NCBI GenBank assembly: GCA_013152625.1
Contig: JAADFY010000004.1
Span: forward strand, 1-11,129
From: Alphaproteobacteria bacterium
Lineage (GTDB): Bacteria; Pseudomonadota; Alphaproteobacteria; Rhizobiales; Devosiaceae
DNA length: 11,129 bases
Direction of reading: 5' to 3'
The translations under genes and the position numbers were made by a program. The stretch's first letter is position 1, and each line of letters opens with the position of its first letter. The notes under the pieces were generated by a model, which saw only the letters and a program-made list of their open reading frames with translations, was not told the DNA's origin and searched no databases. Shown here one piece after another: positions 1 through 5,952 of this stretch.

Positions 1-91
1 CCATTTATACATGCCAGCCTGACAACGAGGACGGAGCGGGCGTTTAGCCCGCCCCGCCGGAGCCGGTGAGCGAACGCGAACTCGGCGTGAG
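1..91. repeat. 91-bp direct repeat, copy 1
   Basis: This stretch is repeated without mismatch at 210-300, giving a period of 209 bp. It contains a hairpin, GCGGGC-GTTTA-GCCCGC at 36-52, that can extend outward past one A/C mismatch by a few more G-C pairs, and a tandem GCGAAC pair at 71-82. It starts at the first base of the window, so its left boundary is unknown. There is no convincing coding sequence in it: short open frames crossing it have no recognisable motif and run through the hairpins. It is probably an intergenic palindromic element typical of alphaproteobacterial genomes; I cannot name the family. Confidence 0.85.
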
Positions 92-107
92 GCAAAACAA
101 AGACTGG

Positions 108-130
108 ATTGCCCGCATGAAGCGGGCAAT
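108..130. repeat. Inverted repeat (hairpin) in the spacer between the 91-bp copies
   Basis: The arms ATTGCCCGC (108-116) and GCGGGCAAT (122-130) are perfectly complementary around a five-base loop, ATGAA. Flanking GG before and GACA after match the general layout of small palindromic repeats (GGATT-stem-loop-stem-AATGACA) that I recall from many alphaproteobacterial intergenic regions. There is no T-run after it, so it is not an obvious terminator. Confidence 0.75.
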
Positions 131-148
131 GACAGGTTACGGAGGGAG

Positions 149-169
149 GCCCCGGATCAAGTCCGGGGC
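149..169. repeat. CCCCGGATCAAGTCCGGGG palindrome
   Basis: The arms GCCCCGGA and TCCGGGGC form a perfect 8-bp stem around the loop TCAAG. This sequence type, often with the complementary loop CTTGA, is a common intergenic palindrome in Alphaproteobacteria, which supports the taxonomic guess. Together with the hairpin at 108-130 it fills the space between the two 91-bp copies. Confidence 0.8.
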
Positions 170-209
170 GGTGCGTGAAATTCCAAAAGTGAAAGAACAC
201 CTCGCTCGG

Positions 210-300
210 CCATTTATACATGCCAGCCTGACAACGAGGACGGAGCGGGCGTTTAGCCCGCCCCGCCGGAGCCGGTGAGCGAACGCGAACTCGGCGTGAG
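210..300. repeat. 91-bp direct repeat, copy 2
   Basis: This is an exact copy of bases 1-91, including the GCGGGC-GTTTA-GCCCGC hairpin (here 245-261). Identity ends abruptly at 300, where copy 1 continues into GCAAAACAA and this copy continues into a second tandem unit. Complete identity over 91 bp suggests a recent duplication or gene conversion. Confidence 0.88.
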
Positions 301-343
301 CCGCCCCGCCGGAGCCGGTGAGCGAACGCGAACTCGGCGTGAG
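258..343. repeat. Tandem duplication of a 43-bp unit
   Basis: Bases 258-300 and 301-343 are identical head-to-tail 43-bp units, each beginning CCGCCCCGCCGG and ending CTCGGCGTGAG. The same unit occurs once more at 49-91, so the window holds three copies. It is the right-hand part of the 91-bp repeat, without the hairpin. The unit length is not a multiple of three and no gene spans it. Confidence 0.88.
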
Positions 344-477
344 AGGAAAACGAGCCGCCATTGTCTCTGACCGAGAGTTCAGCGAGCTTCAACGCGAGCC
401 GGCCCGGCGCTTTTCGTGCAATTATCCATTGCTTGTGCACGTATGTCTGTTAATCTTATAAAAAACTGGACCACCCA
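344..477 (+). promoter_or_regulatory. Leader and putative promoter of the GntR regulator
   Basis: This is the non-repetitive 134 bp between the repeats and the regulator start. A good -10 match, TATAAA at 457-462, lies 18 bp after a weak -35, TTGTGC at 433-438. The -10 sits at the end of CTGTTAATCTTATAAA (447-462), which recurs with one mismatch upstream of the SDR and transporter genes and so is a candidate operator. A small inverted repeat, GCAAT-TATCC-ATTGC (418-432), lies just upstream. The distance from the -10 to the ATG at 478 leaves a leader of only about 8-9 nt. The promoter call is inference. Confidence 0.45.
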
Positions 478-1272
478 ATGTCAAAACGCAGCCCCCTTAG
501 TCCGAGATCTTCGCTTGCCGGCGTTATTGAATTGCGCGGTATTCTGGGGTCGGCTGTAAACAATCTCGGCATACGGATCGTTGGCGGTGAGTGGGATGTG
601 GGCGATACAATCAGCAAAGAGGCGGATCTGGTTGAAGAACTGGGGGTTTCCCGGTCGGTCATCCGCGAGACCTTTCGGGTTCTGGGCGCCAAGGGGCTCA
701 TTCGCAGCCGCACGTCCGATGGAACCCGGGTCCAACCGCGTTCGGAGTGGCGGTTGCTCGACCCGGATGTGCTTAACTGGCGGATCAGGTCCGGCGACAC
801 CAAAAGTCTGCTAAGCGATCTCTTGACCCTGCGTCTCGTTCTTGAACCGGGCATTGCCTACAATGCCACGTTAATGGCCACCGACAAGGATCGCGAACGG
901 TTCAAAGCGGCCTGGGCGGCAAAGCAGAGAGTTTTTCTTGATCAGAATGCCGATCCTGCCGAGCGGCGGGCCGGGTTCATCCTCACCGACCTTGAGTTTC
1001 ATCGCGCCCTGTTTGGAGCGGTACATTCCGAATTGCTCGAACAGTTGTTTTCGATCATTGAGGCGGCGCTGGAACTTTTGATTGATCTGCAGATGCGGGC
1101 CAAGGGCTATACCGAAAAAATGATCGGCATGGACGAAAGCCAGCATCTCCATCAGGCGGTTTATGAGGCGTTCATGGCCGGCGATGCCGAGGCCGCGCAC
1201 CAGACCATGCGGGTTTTGATCGGACGGGCGATAAGCGACGCCCGCGCCGGTTTTGATCTGCTCAATGAATAG
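478..1272 (+). CDS. GntR-family (FadR subfamily, FCD domain) transcriptional regulator, DgoR-like
   Basis: This is a 264-residue DNA-binding regulator, probably a repressor of the sugar genes that follow, released by a sugar acid. An N-terminal winged helix (about residues 26-90) contains the typical EADLVEELGVSRSVIRETFR recognition region. It is followed by WRLLDPDVLNW (91-101), a motif I associate with DgoR, the E. coli galactonate repressor. The C-terminal all-helical FCD domain keeps D171 and H175 (DLEFH) and H225, which fit the usual metal/ligand site. The N-terminus is about 15 residues longer than in DgoR. No Shine-Dalgarno precedes the ATG, and the predicted -10 is only 15 bases upstream, so translation may be nearly leaderless; a later start is possible but none has a better site. 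The dehydratase at 9951-11099 is DgoD-like, which supports an aldonate effector. Family call is firm; the ligand is inferred. Confidence 0.88.
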   Translation: MSKRSPLSPRSSLAGVIELRGILGSAVNNLGIRIVGGEWDVGDTISKEADLVEELGVSRSVIRETFRVLGAKGLIRSRTSDGTRVQPRSEWRLLDPDVLNWRIRSGDTKSLLSDLLTLRLVLEPGIAYNATLMATDKDRERFKAAWAAKQRVFLDQNADPAERRAGFILTDLEFHRALFGAVHSELLEQLFSIIEAALELLIDLQMRAKGYTEKMIGMDESQHLHQAVYEAFMAGDAEAAHQTMRVLIGRAISDARAGFDLLNE

Positions 1273-1273
1273 G

Positions 1274-1300
1274 GCGCCGGCTCTCTTTCCCGGCGCTTTT
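1274..1300 (+). terminator. Putative intrinsic terminator or attenuator after the regulator
   Basis: The arms GCGCCGG (1274-1280) and CCGGCGC (1290-1296) form a 7-bp all-GC stem with a nine-base pyrimidine loop, followed directly by TTTT (1297-1300). It begins one base after the regulator stop codon and ends 11 bases before the next start. It may uncouple the hydrolase gene from the regulator or act as an attenuator; the short T-run makes complete termination uncertain. Confidence 0.55.
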
Positions 1301-1311
1301 ACGGGTGGGTC

Positions 1312-2394
1312 ATGAAAGCGGCCGACCTGACACCACCCCGGGTGGCAGCTGTCGCCGAACGGCTGCGTGCCCATGATTTCAAGGGCTGGTTTTACGGGGA
1401 TTCCATTGGTTTTGAAGGGCTGGTCGAGGCCGGCGTTTTCCTCAAAGATACCCGGTGGCACAACTTTTGCCATGGATTTTTCCGGGCCTGGGCCACCCGC
1501 CGCCGGCCGTTTTGCGCCGATGACAACACAGCCCCCGGCCATGTCATGTGCGAGATTGTCGAGCGCACCGGAGACGAAGTGCTCCGGGCGGCCGTATTGG
1601 ATCTGGCCACCCATTTGCGCGGGCGCCGCCGGGTGGGCGACGTCGCCATTACGTTTGAAGACACATCGCGTTCCCTGATGCAGCCCTATGGCGGTCTGGT
1701 TTTATCCCCGACCGAACAGGCGCTGATGCAGGCGCCGGGGCCCGGCATCTATCTTGACTGCATGCACTTTGATCCCCCCTTTTTCGCTCATCTCGCCCGG
1801 ATCGACCCCGAAGGCGGGTGGACTGAGACCGCTGTTGCCGAAATTCTCGGGTACCGGCCCTTACTGTTTGACGAGGCCACCGGGCTGTATCGCCATTTCT
1901 GGCTCGAAAAAGTCAACCGGGCCTATACCGATGGCTGGGGGCGCGGGCAGGGATGGGCGCTGCTGGGGTTGCTGGATGTGGCGGCCAGCGCAGGCCCCGT
2001 AGCAGGTGTGGATTTAGTAAAGTCCCAGGCTCTGGCTCTGGCCCGAACCATGTCGAACTATCAGCTGGCCGACGGCAACTGGCATGCTCTCGTCCATGAT
2101 GAACGCTCGGGACCTGAAGCATCCACCGCCGCGTTTATGGCAACGGCATTTTTCCGGGGTATGAAACAGACAATACTGCCGGCGGCCGAATTTGCCGCGC
2201 CCGCCGAACGCGCGTTTGAAGCCATGGCGTCAAATCTTGACGAGAACGGTAATCTGACCGGGGTATCAGCCGCCGTAATGTCGGCCCTTGTTGAGGCCCA
2301 TTACTGGCACGTACCGCTGAACCGGATTGTGCCATGGGGGCAGGGGCCGGTTCTGACAGCCATTTCGGCCCGCCGGGCCTGGAATGAAAACTAG
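1312..2394 (+). CDS. GH88/GH105-like unsaturated glycuronyl hydrolase
   Basis: This 360-residue protein has the (alpha/alpha)6-barrel signature of GH88/GH105, the family of unsaturated rhamnogalacturonyl hydrolases YteR/YesR. These enzymes hydrate the 4,5-double bond of an unsaturated uronic acid at the end of a di- or oligosaccharide and so split the glycosidic bond. Visible landmarks are GDSIGFEGLVEAG (29-41), YLDCMHFDPPFFAH (147-160), where D149 aligns with the catalytic Asp of YteR, TGLYRHFW (190-197), WGRGQGWALLGLLDV (209-223) and DGNWHALVHDE followed by ASTAAFMATAF. Length is normal for GH105. There is no signal peptide, so it should act in the cytoplasm on imported material. It lies 39 bp after the regulator, behind a terminator-like hairpin, with a weak ribosome site (GGGTGGG). 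Sequence around the catalytic Asp departs from the usual LDGLYM, so the substrate may be atypical. Confidence 0.72.
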   Translation: MKAADLTPPRVAAVAERLRAHDFKGWFYGDSIGFEGLVEAGVFLKDTRWHNFCHGFFRAWATRRRPFCADDNTAPGHVMCEIVERTGDEVLRAAVLDLATHLRGRRRVGDVAITFEDTSRSLMQPYGGLVLSPTEQALMQAPGPGIYLDCMHFDPPFFAHLARIDPEGGWTETAVAEILGYRPLLFDEATGLYRHFWLEKVNRAYTDGWGRGQGWALLGLLDVAASAGPVAGVDLVKSQALALARTMSNYQLADGNWHALVHDERSGPEASTAAFMATAFFRGMKQTILPAAEFAAPAERAFEAMASNLDENGNLTGVSAAVMSALVEAHYWHVPLNRIVPWGQGPVLTAISARRAWNEN

Positions 2395-2495
2395 AGCGGG
2401 TCACCGATAAGTGGACACCGGTTATCGGATAAAGGACACGCGTCAACAAAGACATAGAGCCTTGTTTTGATTCCATTAAAACAAGATAGGCTCTA
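2392..2495. repeat. Alphaproteobacterial palindromic intergenic element, also likely bidirectional terminator
   Basis: The element starts with TAGAGC at 2392, whose TAG is the stop codon of the upstream hydrolase. It carries a hairpin, CCGATAA (2404-2410) with TTATCGG (2422-2428), around GTGGACACCGG. A second TAGAGC (2455-2460) then pairs with GCTCTA (2490-2495), with CTTGTTTT (2461-2468) pairing with AAAACAAG (2478-2485) inside and a four-base bulge, ATAG. The AAGTGG...CCGGTT core between TAGAGC ends is a repeat type I recall as frequent in Rhizobiales genomes. It lies between two convergent genes, where the strong second hairpin could end transcription from both sides. Repeat family membership is from memory, not from a search. 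Confidence 0.65.
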
Positions 2496-2511
2496 GCGCC
2501 GCCTGCGGGTT

Positions 2512-3288
2512 TTACTCATACATGCGCAGACTGACGCCGCCGTCGATAACAATGTTCTCCCCGATCATGAAGCGCGCTTCCTCCGAGGCCAGCATGGCGG
2601 CAATGGCGGCAATTTCATCAGGCCGGCACAAGCGTCCGGGGGGCTGTTTTGCCTCGGTTTCCGCCCGGGCCTGTGCCGGGTTTTCAGCTCTGGCAAACTC
2701 GTTCTCGGCAATTTGTGTGTCGGTATAACCCGGGGAGATTGCATTTATTGAAATCCCGCGATCGGCATATTCCAGCGCAAGAGAACGGGTTAACCCCAGC
2801 AAGGCGTGTTTGGCGACGGGATAGGGAAAAGTCGATTTTATAATCGAAAAGGCATGGTTGGAAATGATGTTGATGATGGCGCCATCCCGCTTTTCCAGCA
2901 TGGCTGGCAGCACCGCCCGGCAACACGACCACACGCCCTCAATGTCCACCGACATGCACCGGTCCCAGTCCTGTTTCGTGGAGGCCAGAGGCTCCCGGAA
3001 AACCGCAACGCCGGCATTGTTGACCAGGATATCCGCCGTCCCGAACGCCAGCCGGGTCTGCTCTTCCATGGCTTGCACACTGTGTGGCCGGGAAACGTCC
3101 GTGGGGATGAACAACACCGGGTTGGTTGTCTCTTTTTCAATTCTCTTGGCGGTTTTCAATCCCTCGGACGGGTCGATTTCGGCAATCACCACGCTGGCGC
3201 CCTCGAGGGAGAGCCGCCGGGCGATGGCCGCGCCAATGCCTCGGCCCGCACCGGTTACAATGGCGGTTTTGTTTTTCAGGCGTTGCAC
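2512..3288 (-). CDS. SDR-family NAD(P)-dependent oxidoreductase, possible aldose dehydrogenase
   Basis: This is a 258-residue classical short-chain dehydrogenase/reductase. It has TGAGRGIG (12-19) for cofactor binding, NNAG (90-93), catalytic S143, Y156 and K160 in YPVAK with the standard 13-residue Ser-Tyr spacing, and the SPGYTDT motif after beta-6. E37 at the end of beta-2 (VVIAEID) favours NAD(H) over NADP(H). The active-site Asn of the family is Asp here (D115, SVDIEG). The start is GTG at 3288 with AAGGA nine bases upstream; no ATG is available nearby. It is transcribed divergently from the transporter operon across an 87-bp region. Next to a mutarotase and a DgoD-like dehydratase, the simplest role is oxidation of a sugar to its lactone, but SDR sequence alone cannot fix the substrate; a keto-deoxy acid or uronate reductase role is also possible. 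Confidence 0.9.
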   Translation of the reverse strand: MQRLKNKTAIVTGAGRGIGAAIARRLSLEGASVVIAEIDPSEGLKTAKRIEKETTNPVLFIPTDVSRPHSVQAMEEQTRLAFGTADILVNNAGVAVFREPLASTKQDWDRCMSVDIEGVWSCCRAVLPAMLEKRDGAIINIISNHAFSIIKSTFPYPVAKHALLGLTRSLALEYADRGISINAISPGYTDTQIAENEFARAENPAQARAETEAKQPPGRLCRPDEIAAIAAMLASEEARFMIGENIVIDGGVSLRMYE

Positions 3289-3310
3289 GGTCAGATATCC
3301 TTCGTGATTG

Positions 3311-3345
3311 TTGACTTTATAAGATAAACAGTTAATAGCATTAAC
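3311..3345. promoter_or_regulatory. Divergent promoter/operator region between SDR and transporter operon
   Basis: Three signals overlap here. On the minus strand TATAAA (complement of 3316-3321) follows TTAATG (complement of 3339-3344) with 17-bp spacing, a plausible promoter for the SDR gene. On the plus strand TTGACT (3311-3316) is a good -35 for the operon, with only a weak -10, TAATAG at 3333-3338, 16 bp later. TTTATAAGATAAACAG (3316-3331) matches the reverse complement of 447-462 upstream of the regulator at 15 of 16 positions, and GTTAAT-AGC-ATTAAC (3331-3345) is a perfect inverted repeat. The region is likely where the GntR-type regulator binds; the promoters are inferred by eye. Confidence 0.5.
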
Positions 3346-3375
3346 CGTGGAAGTTTACACCTTCAGGAGGACAAT

Positions 3376-4347
3376 ATGAAAATCAAACGTTCAAGGCTGT
3401 TAACAGCGGTGGCTGTCGGCGCGCTGCTGGTATCAGGTGCCGCCCTTGCCGGCGAAAACGAAATCGTAGCGATATATAAAAGCGGAACCCAACAATATTT
3501 CATCGACCAGGGTGAGGGATTTACCGCTGCCGCTGAGGAACTTGGCTACACCGCCAAGATCATCAACGTTGAGCTGGACGCCAATCTGGCGATCAGTGCG
3601 GTATCTGACGCCATTGCGTCGGGCGCGAAGGGCATTGCGATCACCGCCCCCGATCAGGCGCTGGGCCCCGCTGTTTCCAGGGCCGCCGCTGATGCCGGCG
3701 TGTTTCTGATTGCCACCGATGATCCGCTGGTTGACGCGGATGGCAATGACGTACCGTTTGCCGGATTTGATGGCGTGGCCATGGGCAACAAAGTGGGCGA
3801 ACGGGCCGCGGATCTGCTGGTCGCCTCAGGCTGGCTTGATGGCGCCAGTTACGGCATTCTCAGCGTGGAGGGGCAGACCCTTTCGGTATGCGTTGACCGC
3901 ACCGACGCCGCCCGCGCCCAGGTGATTGCCGCCGGGGCTGATCACGACCTGATCAAGCCGGTGGCTTATACCGGGGCAACCGACAGTTCTCTTGAAGCGG
4001 CCGGCCCGGTTATTACCGCCAATCCCGGCATTGACAAATGGGTGGTATTTGCCTGCAACGACGAGGGTGTACTGGGGGCGACCAATGCCCTGAGAAACGC
4101 CGGTTTCCCCGCTGAAGATGTGATTGCGGTGGGCCTTGGGGCTTATGAGGCCTGTCGTCCGTGGAAAGCGGGCATTGCCACCGGTTTCAAGGCTGCGTTG
4201 TATATCAGCGGTGTGGACGTTGGTGACGCGGCTGCCCGGGCGCTGATCAACTCCATTGAATCCGGCGAGGCGCTGCCACAAAAATCGGTAGCCAACACCA
4301 CCATCGTCGACCCGGACAATTACACGCAATTCATGTCGTGCAGTTGA
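3376..4347 (+). CDS. Periplasmic sugar-binding protein, AraF-like
   Basis: This 323-residue protein is the substrate-binding component of an ABC sugar importer. A typical Sec signal peptide (KIKRSR, then a hydrophobic stretch ending ALA) should be cleaved after A25. No lipobox Cys is present, so it is soluble in the periplasm. The mature chain follows the two-lobe type I binding-protein pattern and reads most like the L-arabinose-binding protein AraF: ASGAKGIAITAPDQALGPAV-type region after the first helix, IATDDPLVDADG, MGNKVGERAADLL, RTDAARAQV, then FACNDEGVLGATNALRNAGF and ATGFKAALYISGVDVG. AraF itself binds L-arabinose, D-galactose and D-fucose, so a pentose or 6-carbon aldose is the best guess. 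AGGAGG at 3365-3370, five bases before ATG, is the strongest ribosome site in the window, in line with the high demand for binding proteins. It is the first gene of the operon. Confidence 0.9.
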   Translation: MKIKRSRLLTAVAVGALLVSGAALAGENEIVAIYKSGTQQYFIDQGEGFTAAAEELGYTAKIINVELDANLAISAVSDAIASGAKGIAITAPDQALGPAVSRAAADAGVFLIATDDPLVDADGNDVPFAGFDGVAMGNKVGERAADLLVASGWLDGASYGILSVEGQTLSVCVDRTDAARAQVIAAGADHDLIKPVAYTGATDSSLEAAGPVITANPGIDKWVVFACNDEGVLGATNALRNAGFPAEDVIAVGLGAYEACRPWKAGIATGFKAALYISGVDVGDAAARALINSIESGEALPQKSVANTTIVDPDNYTQFMSCS

Positions 4348-4354
4348 CCTCCCT

Positions 4355-4383
4355 GCGGGCGGCCCCACTATGGGGTCGTCCGC
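4355..4383 (+). promoter_or_regulatory. Strong intercistronic hairpin between binding protein and ATPase genes
   Basis: GCGGGCGGCCCCA (4355-4367) and TGGGGTCGTCCGC (4371-4383) pair over 13 positions, with two G-U wobbles and a three-base loop, CTA. No T-run follows, so it is not a standard intrinsic terminator. Hairpins in this position in sugar ABC operons often protect the 3' end of the binding-protein message and limit expression of the membrane components; that role here is inference. Confidence 0.7.
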
Positions 4384-4424
4384 AACCTGGAATTCAGATC
4401 AGACCCCCGTGCGGTTGATAATTC

Positions 4425-5930
4425 ATGTCCATGTCGTCAGCAATTCTTGAAGTTCACGCGGTCGGCAAATCCTTTCCGGGGGTAAAAGCGCTTTCCAATG
4501 TTTCCATGCAGGTTCACCGTGGAGAAGTGGTTGCGTTTGTGGGTGAAAACGGGGCCGGCAAATCGACGTTGCTGAAAATTCTGTGTGGTGATTATCAACT
4601 CGACGAGGGTTCTTTGTTTCTCGATGGCACCGAGGTCAGCCATGCCAGCCCCCTCGACGCCCGCAATGCCGGCTTTCGGCTGGTGCGCCAGGAACCCGAG
4701 ATCGTCCCCTATATCAGCGTCGCCGAGAACGTGTTTGTCGGCGAATATCCGCAACTGCCCGGTCAGCGGGTGGATTTTGCCAAGATGCGGGCAATTGTAA
4801 ATGGGATGCTCAAAGACTACGGGTTTGAAGGCATGCTCGACGTGCGTGCGTTGGGCAACACCCTGTCACCGGCGCAAATGCATATTGTGGAAATCCTGCG
4901 CGCCCTGAAGGACGGGGTAAAAGTCATCGCCTTCGACGAGCCGACATCTTCCTTGACCAAACGGGAGGCGGATCGGCTTTTTGATCTGATCCGCAAGTTG
5001 CGGACCCAGGGGCTGGGCATAATATATGTCTCTCACCGGCTGCACGAAGTTATGGAAATTGCCGACCGGGTGGTGGTGCTCAAGGACGGGGTGCCCACCG
5101 GCGATCTGAAGATTGCCCAGACCAGCCAGGACGACATCATTCGCCTGATGGTGGGGCGCGAACTGGCCCATGGCTATAAGCGCACGGAAACCTCGACGGA
5201 TCGGGTGGTTCTTGAGGTGAGAAATCTGACCAGCCGCTGGCACAAAGATATCAGCTTTCAAATTCGTGCCGGCGAGATCGTCGGGTTCGGCGGTCTGGTG
5301 GGGGCGGGAAGAACGGAACTGGCGAAGGTTATTTTTGGCGCCCTTGCCCTGGAGAGCGGCACGATCAGGATTTGTGGTGAGGTCAAGAAAATCAAATCCC
5401 CCGCCGACGCCATTCAGGCCAATATCGGGTTTGCGCCCGAAGACCGGAAAGCCGAAGGGCTGATCCTGGTGCGTTCGGTGATCGAGAATGTCTCCCTGGC
5501 GGTTTACGCCCGGCTCGCCCGGTTTGGCATTCTTCGAAATTCAGCTGTTGTTTCAATGGTCTCGCCGCTGGTTAAAAAGCTCGACATTAAAACCCCCTCC
5601 ATGGACATGGTGGTTGGCAAGCTTTCGGGCGGCAATCAGCAAAAGGTGGTGCTGGCCCGCTGGCTGGCCGCCAAACCGCAACTGCTCATTCTCGATGAAC
5701 CGACCCGGGCGGTGGATGTGGGTGCCAAGGCCGAAATTTACAAATTGATGGATGAACTGGCCGCGGACGGAATGGCGATCATGATGATCTCCTCGGAAAT
5801 GCCCGAACTCTTGTCCATGTCCGACCGGATAATCGTGATGCGGGACGGTGAAATCTCATCCCCCATCGAGAAAAAAGACGCAACCGAAGAAGTTTTACTG
5901 AACTTTGCCTTAGGCAAAAATGCCGCGTAA
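4425..5930 (+). CDS. Sugar ABC transporter ATP-binding protein, AraG/RbsA-type double NBD
   Basis: This 501-residue protein is the cytoplasmic ATPase of the importer, with two fused nucleotide-binding domains as in AraG, RbsA and MglA. Domain 1 has Walker A GENGAGKST (40-48), Q-loop Q89, Walker B VIAFDEP (167-173) and H-loop H204, but its signature reads LSPAQ (147-151) instead of LSGGQ, as in many sugar ATPases of this type. Domain 2 has a degenerate Walker A, GLVGAGRTE (290-298, Lys replaced by Arg), a proper signature LSGGNQQ (400-406) and Walker B LLILDEP (420-426). Length is normal. A second in-frame ATG occurs at 4431 and neither start has a clear Shine-Dalgarno. It sits 77 bp after the binding protein, behind a strong hairpin, and 22 bp before the permease. 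Confidence 0.95.
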   Translation: MSMSSAILEVHAVGKSFPGVKALSNVSMQVHRGEVVAFVGENGAGKSTLLKILCGDYQLDEGSLFLDGTEVSHASPLDARNAGFRLVRQEPEIVPYISVAENVFVGEYPQLPGQRVDFAKMRAIVNGMLKDYGFEGMLDVRALGNTLSPAQMHIVEILRALKDGVKVIAFDEPTSSLTKREADRLFDLIRKLRTQGLGIIYVSHRLHEVMEIADRVVVLKDGVPTGDLKIAQTSQDDIIRLMVGRELAHGYKRTETSTDRVVLEVRNLTSRWHKDISFQIRAGEIVGFGGLVGAGRTELAKVIFGALALESGTIRICGEVKKIKSPADAIQANIGFAPEDRKAEGLILVRSVIENVSLAVYARLARFGILRNSAVVSMVSPLVKKLDIKTPSMDMVVGKLSGGNQQKVVLARWLAAKPQLLILDEPTRAVDVGAKAEIYKLMDELAADGMAIMMISSEMPELLSMSDRIIVMRDGEISSPIEKKDATEEVLLNFALGKNAA

Positions 5931-5952
5931 TCAGAGGCGAGGAGGGCCGAAA

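Noticed and set aside
1..343. Possible CRISPR array or phage attachment site from the direct repeats
   Set aside because: Two long copies and one tandem unit with a single large spacer do not fit CRISPR repeat and spacer lengths, and no cas, integrase or tRNA gene is present.
66..361. Short open frames on both strands in the repeat region (66-278 plus, 137-361 minus)
   Set aside because: They run through the direct repeats and hairpins, have Arg-rich products without motifs, and depend on duplicated non-coding sequence.
395..414. GCCGG-C-CCGGC followed by TTTT as an intrinsic terminator of an upstream gene
   Set aside because: The two arms leave too small a loop for a real hairpin, only about four pairs could form, and no gene end is visible to its left.
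5920..5952. Upstream ATG (5920) as the permease start
   Set aside because: It overlaps the ATPase gene and adds eleven Arg-rich residues, while ATG 5953 has a strong GAGGAGGG site at correct spacing.
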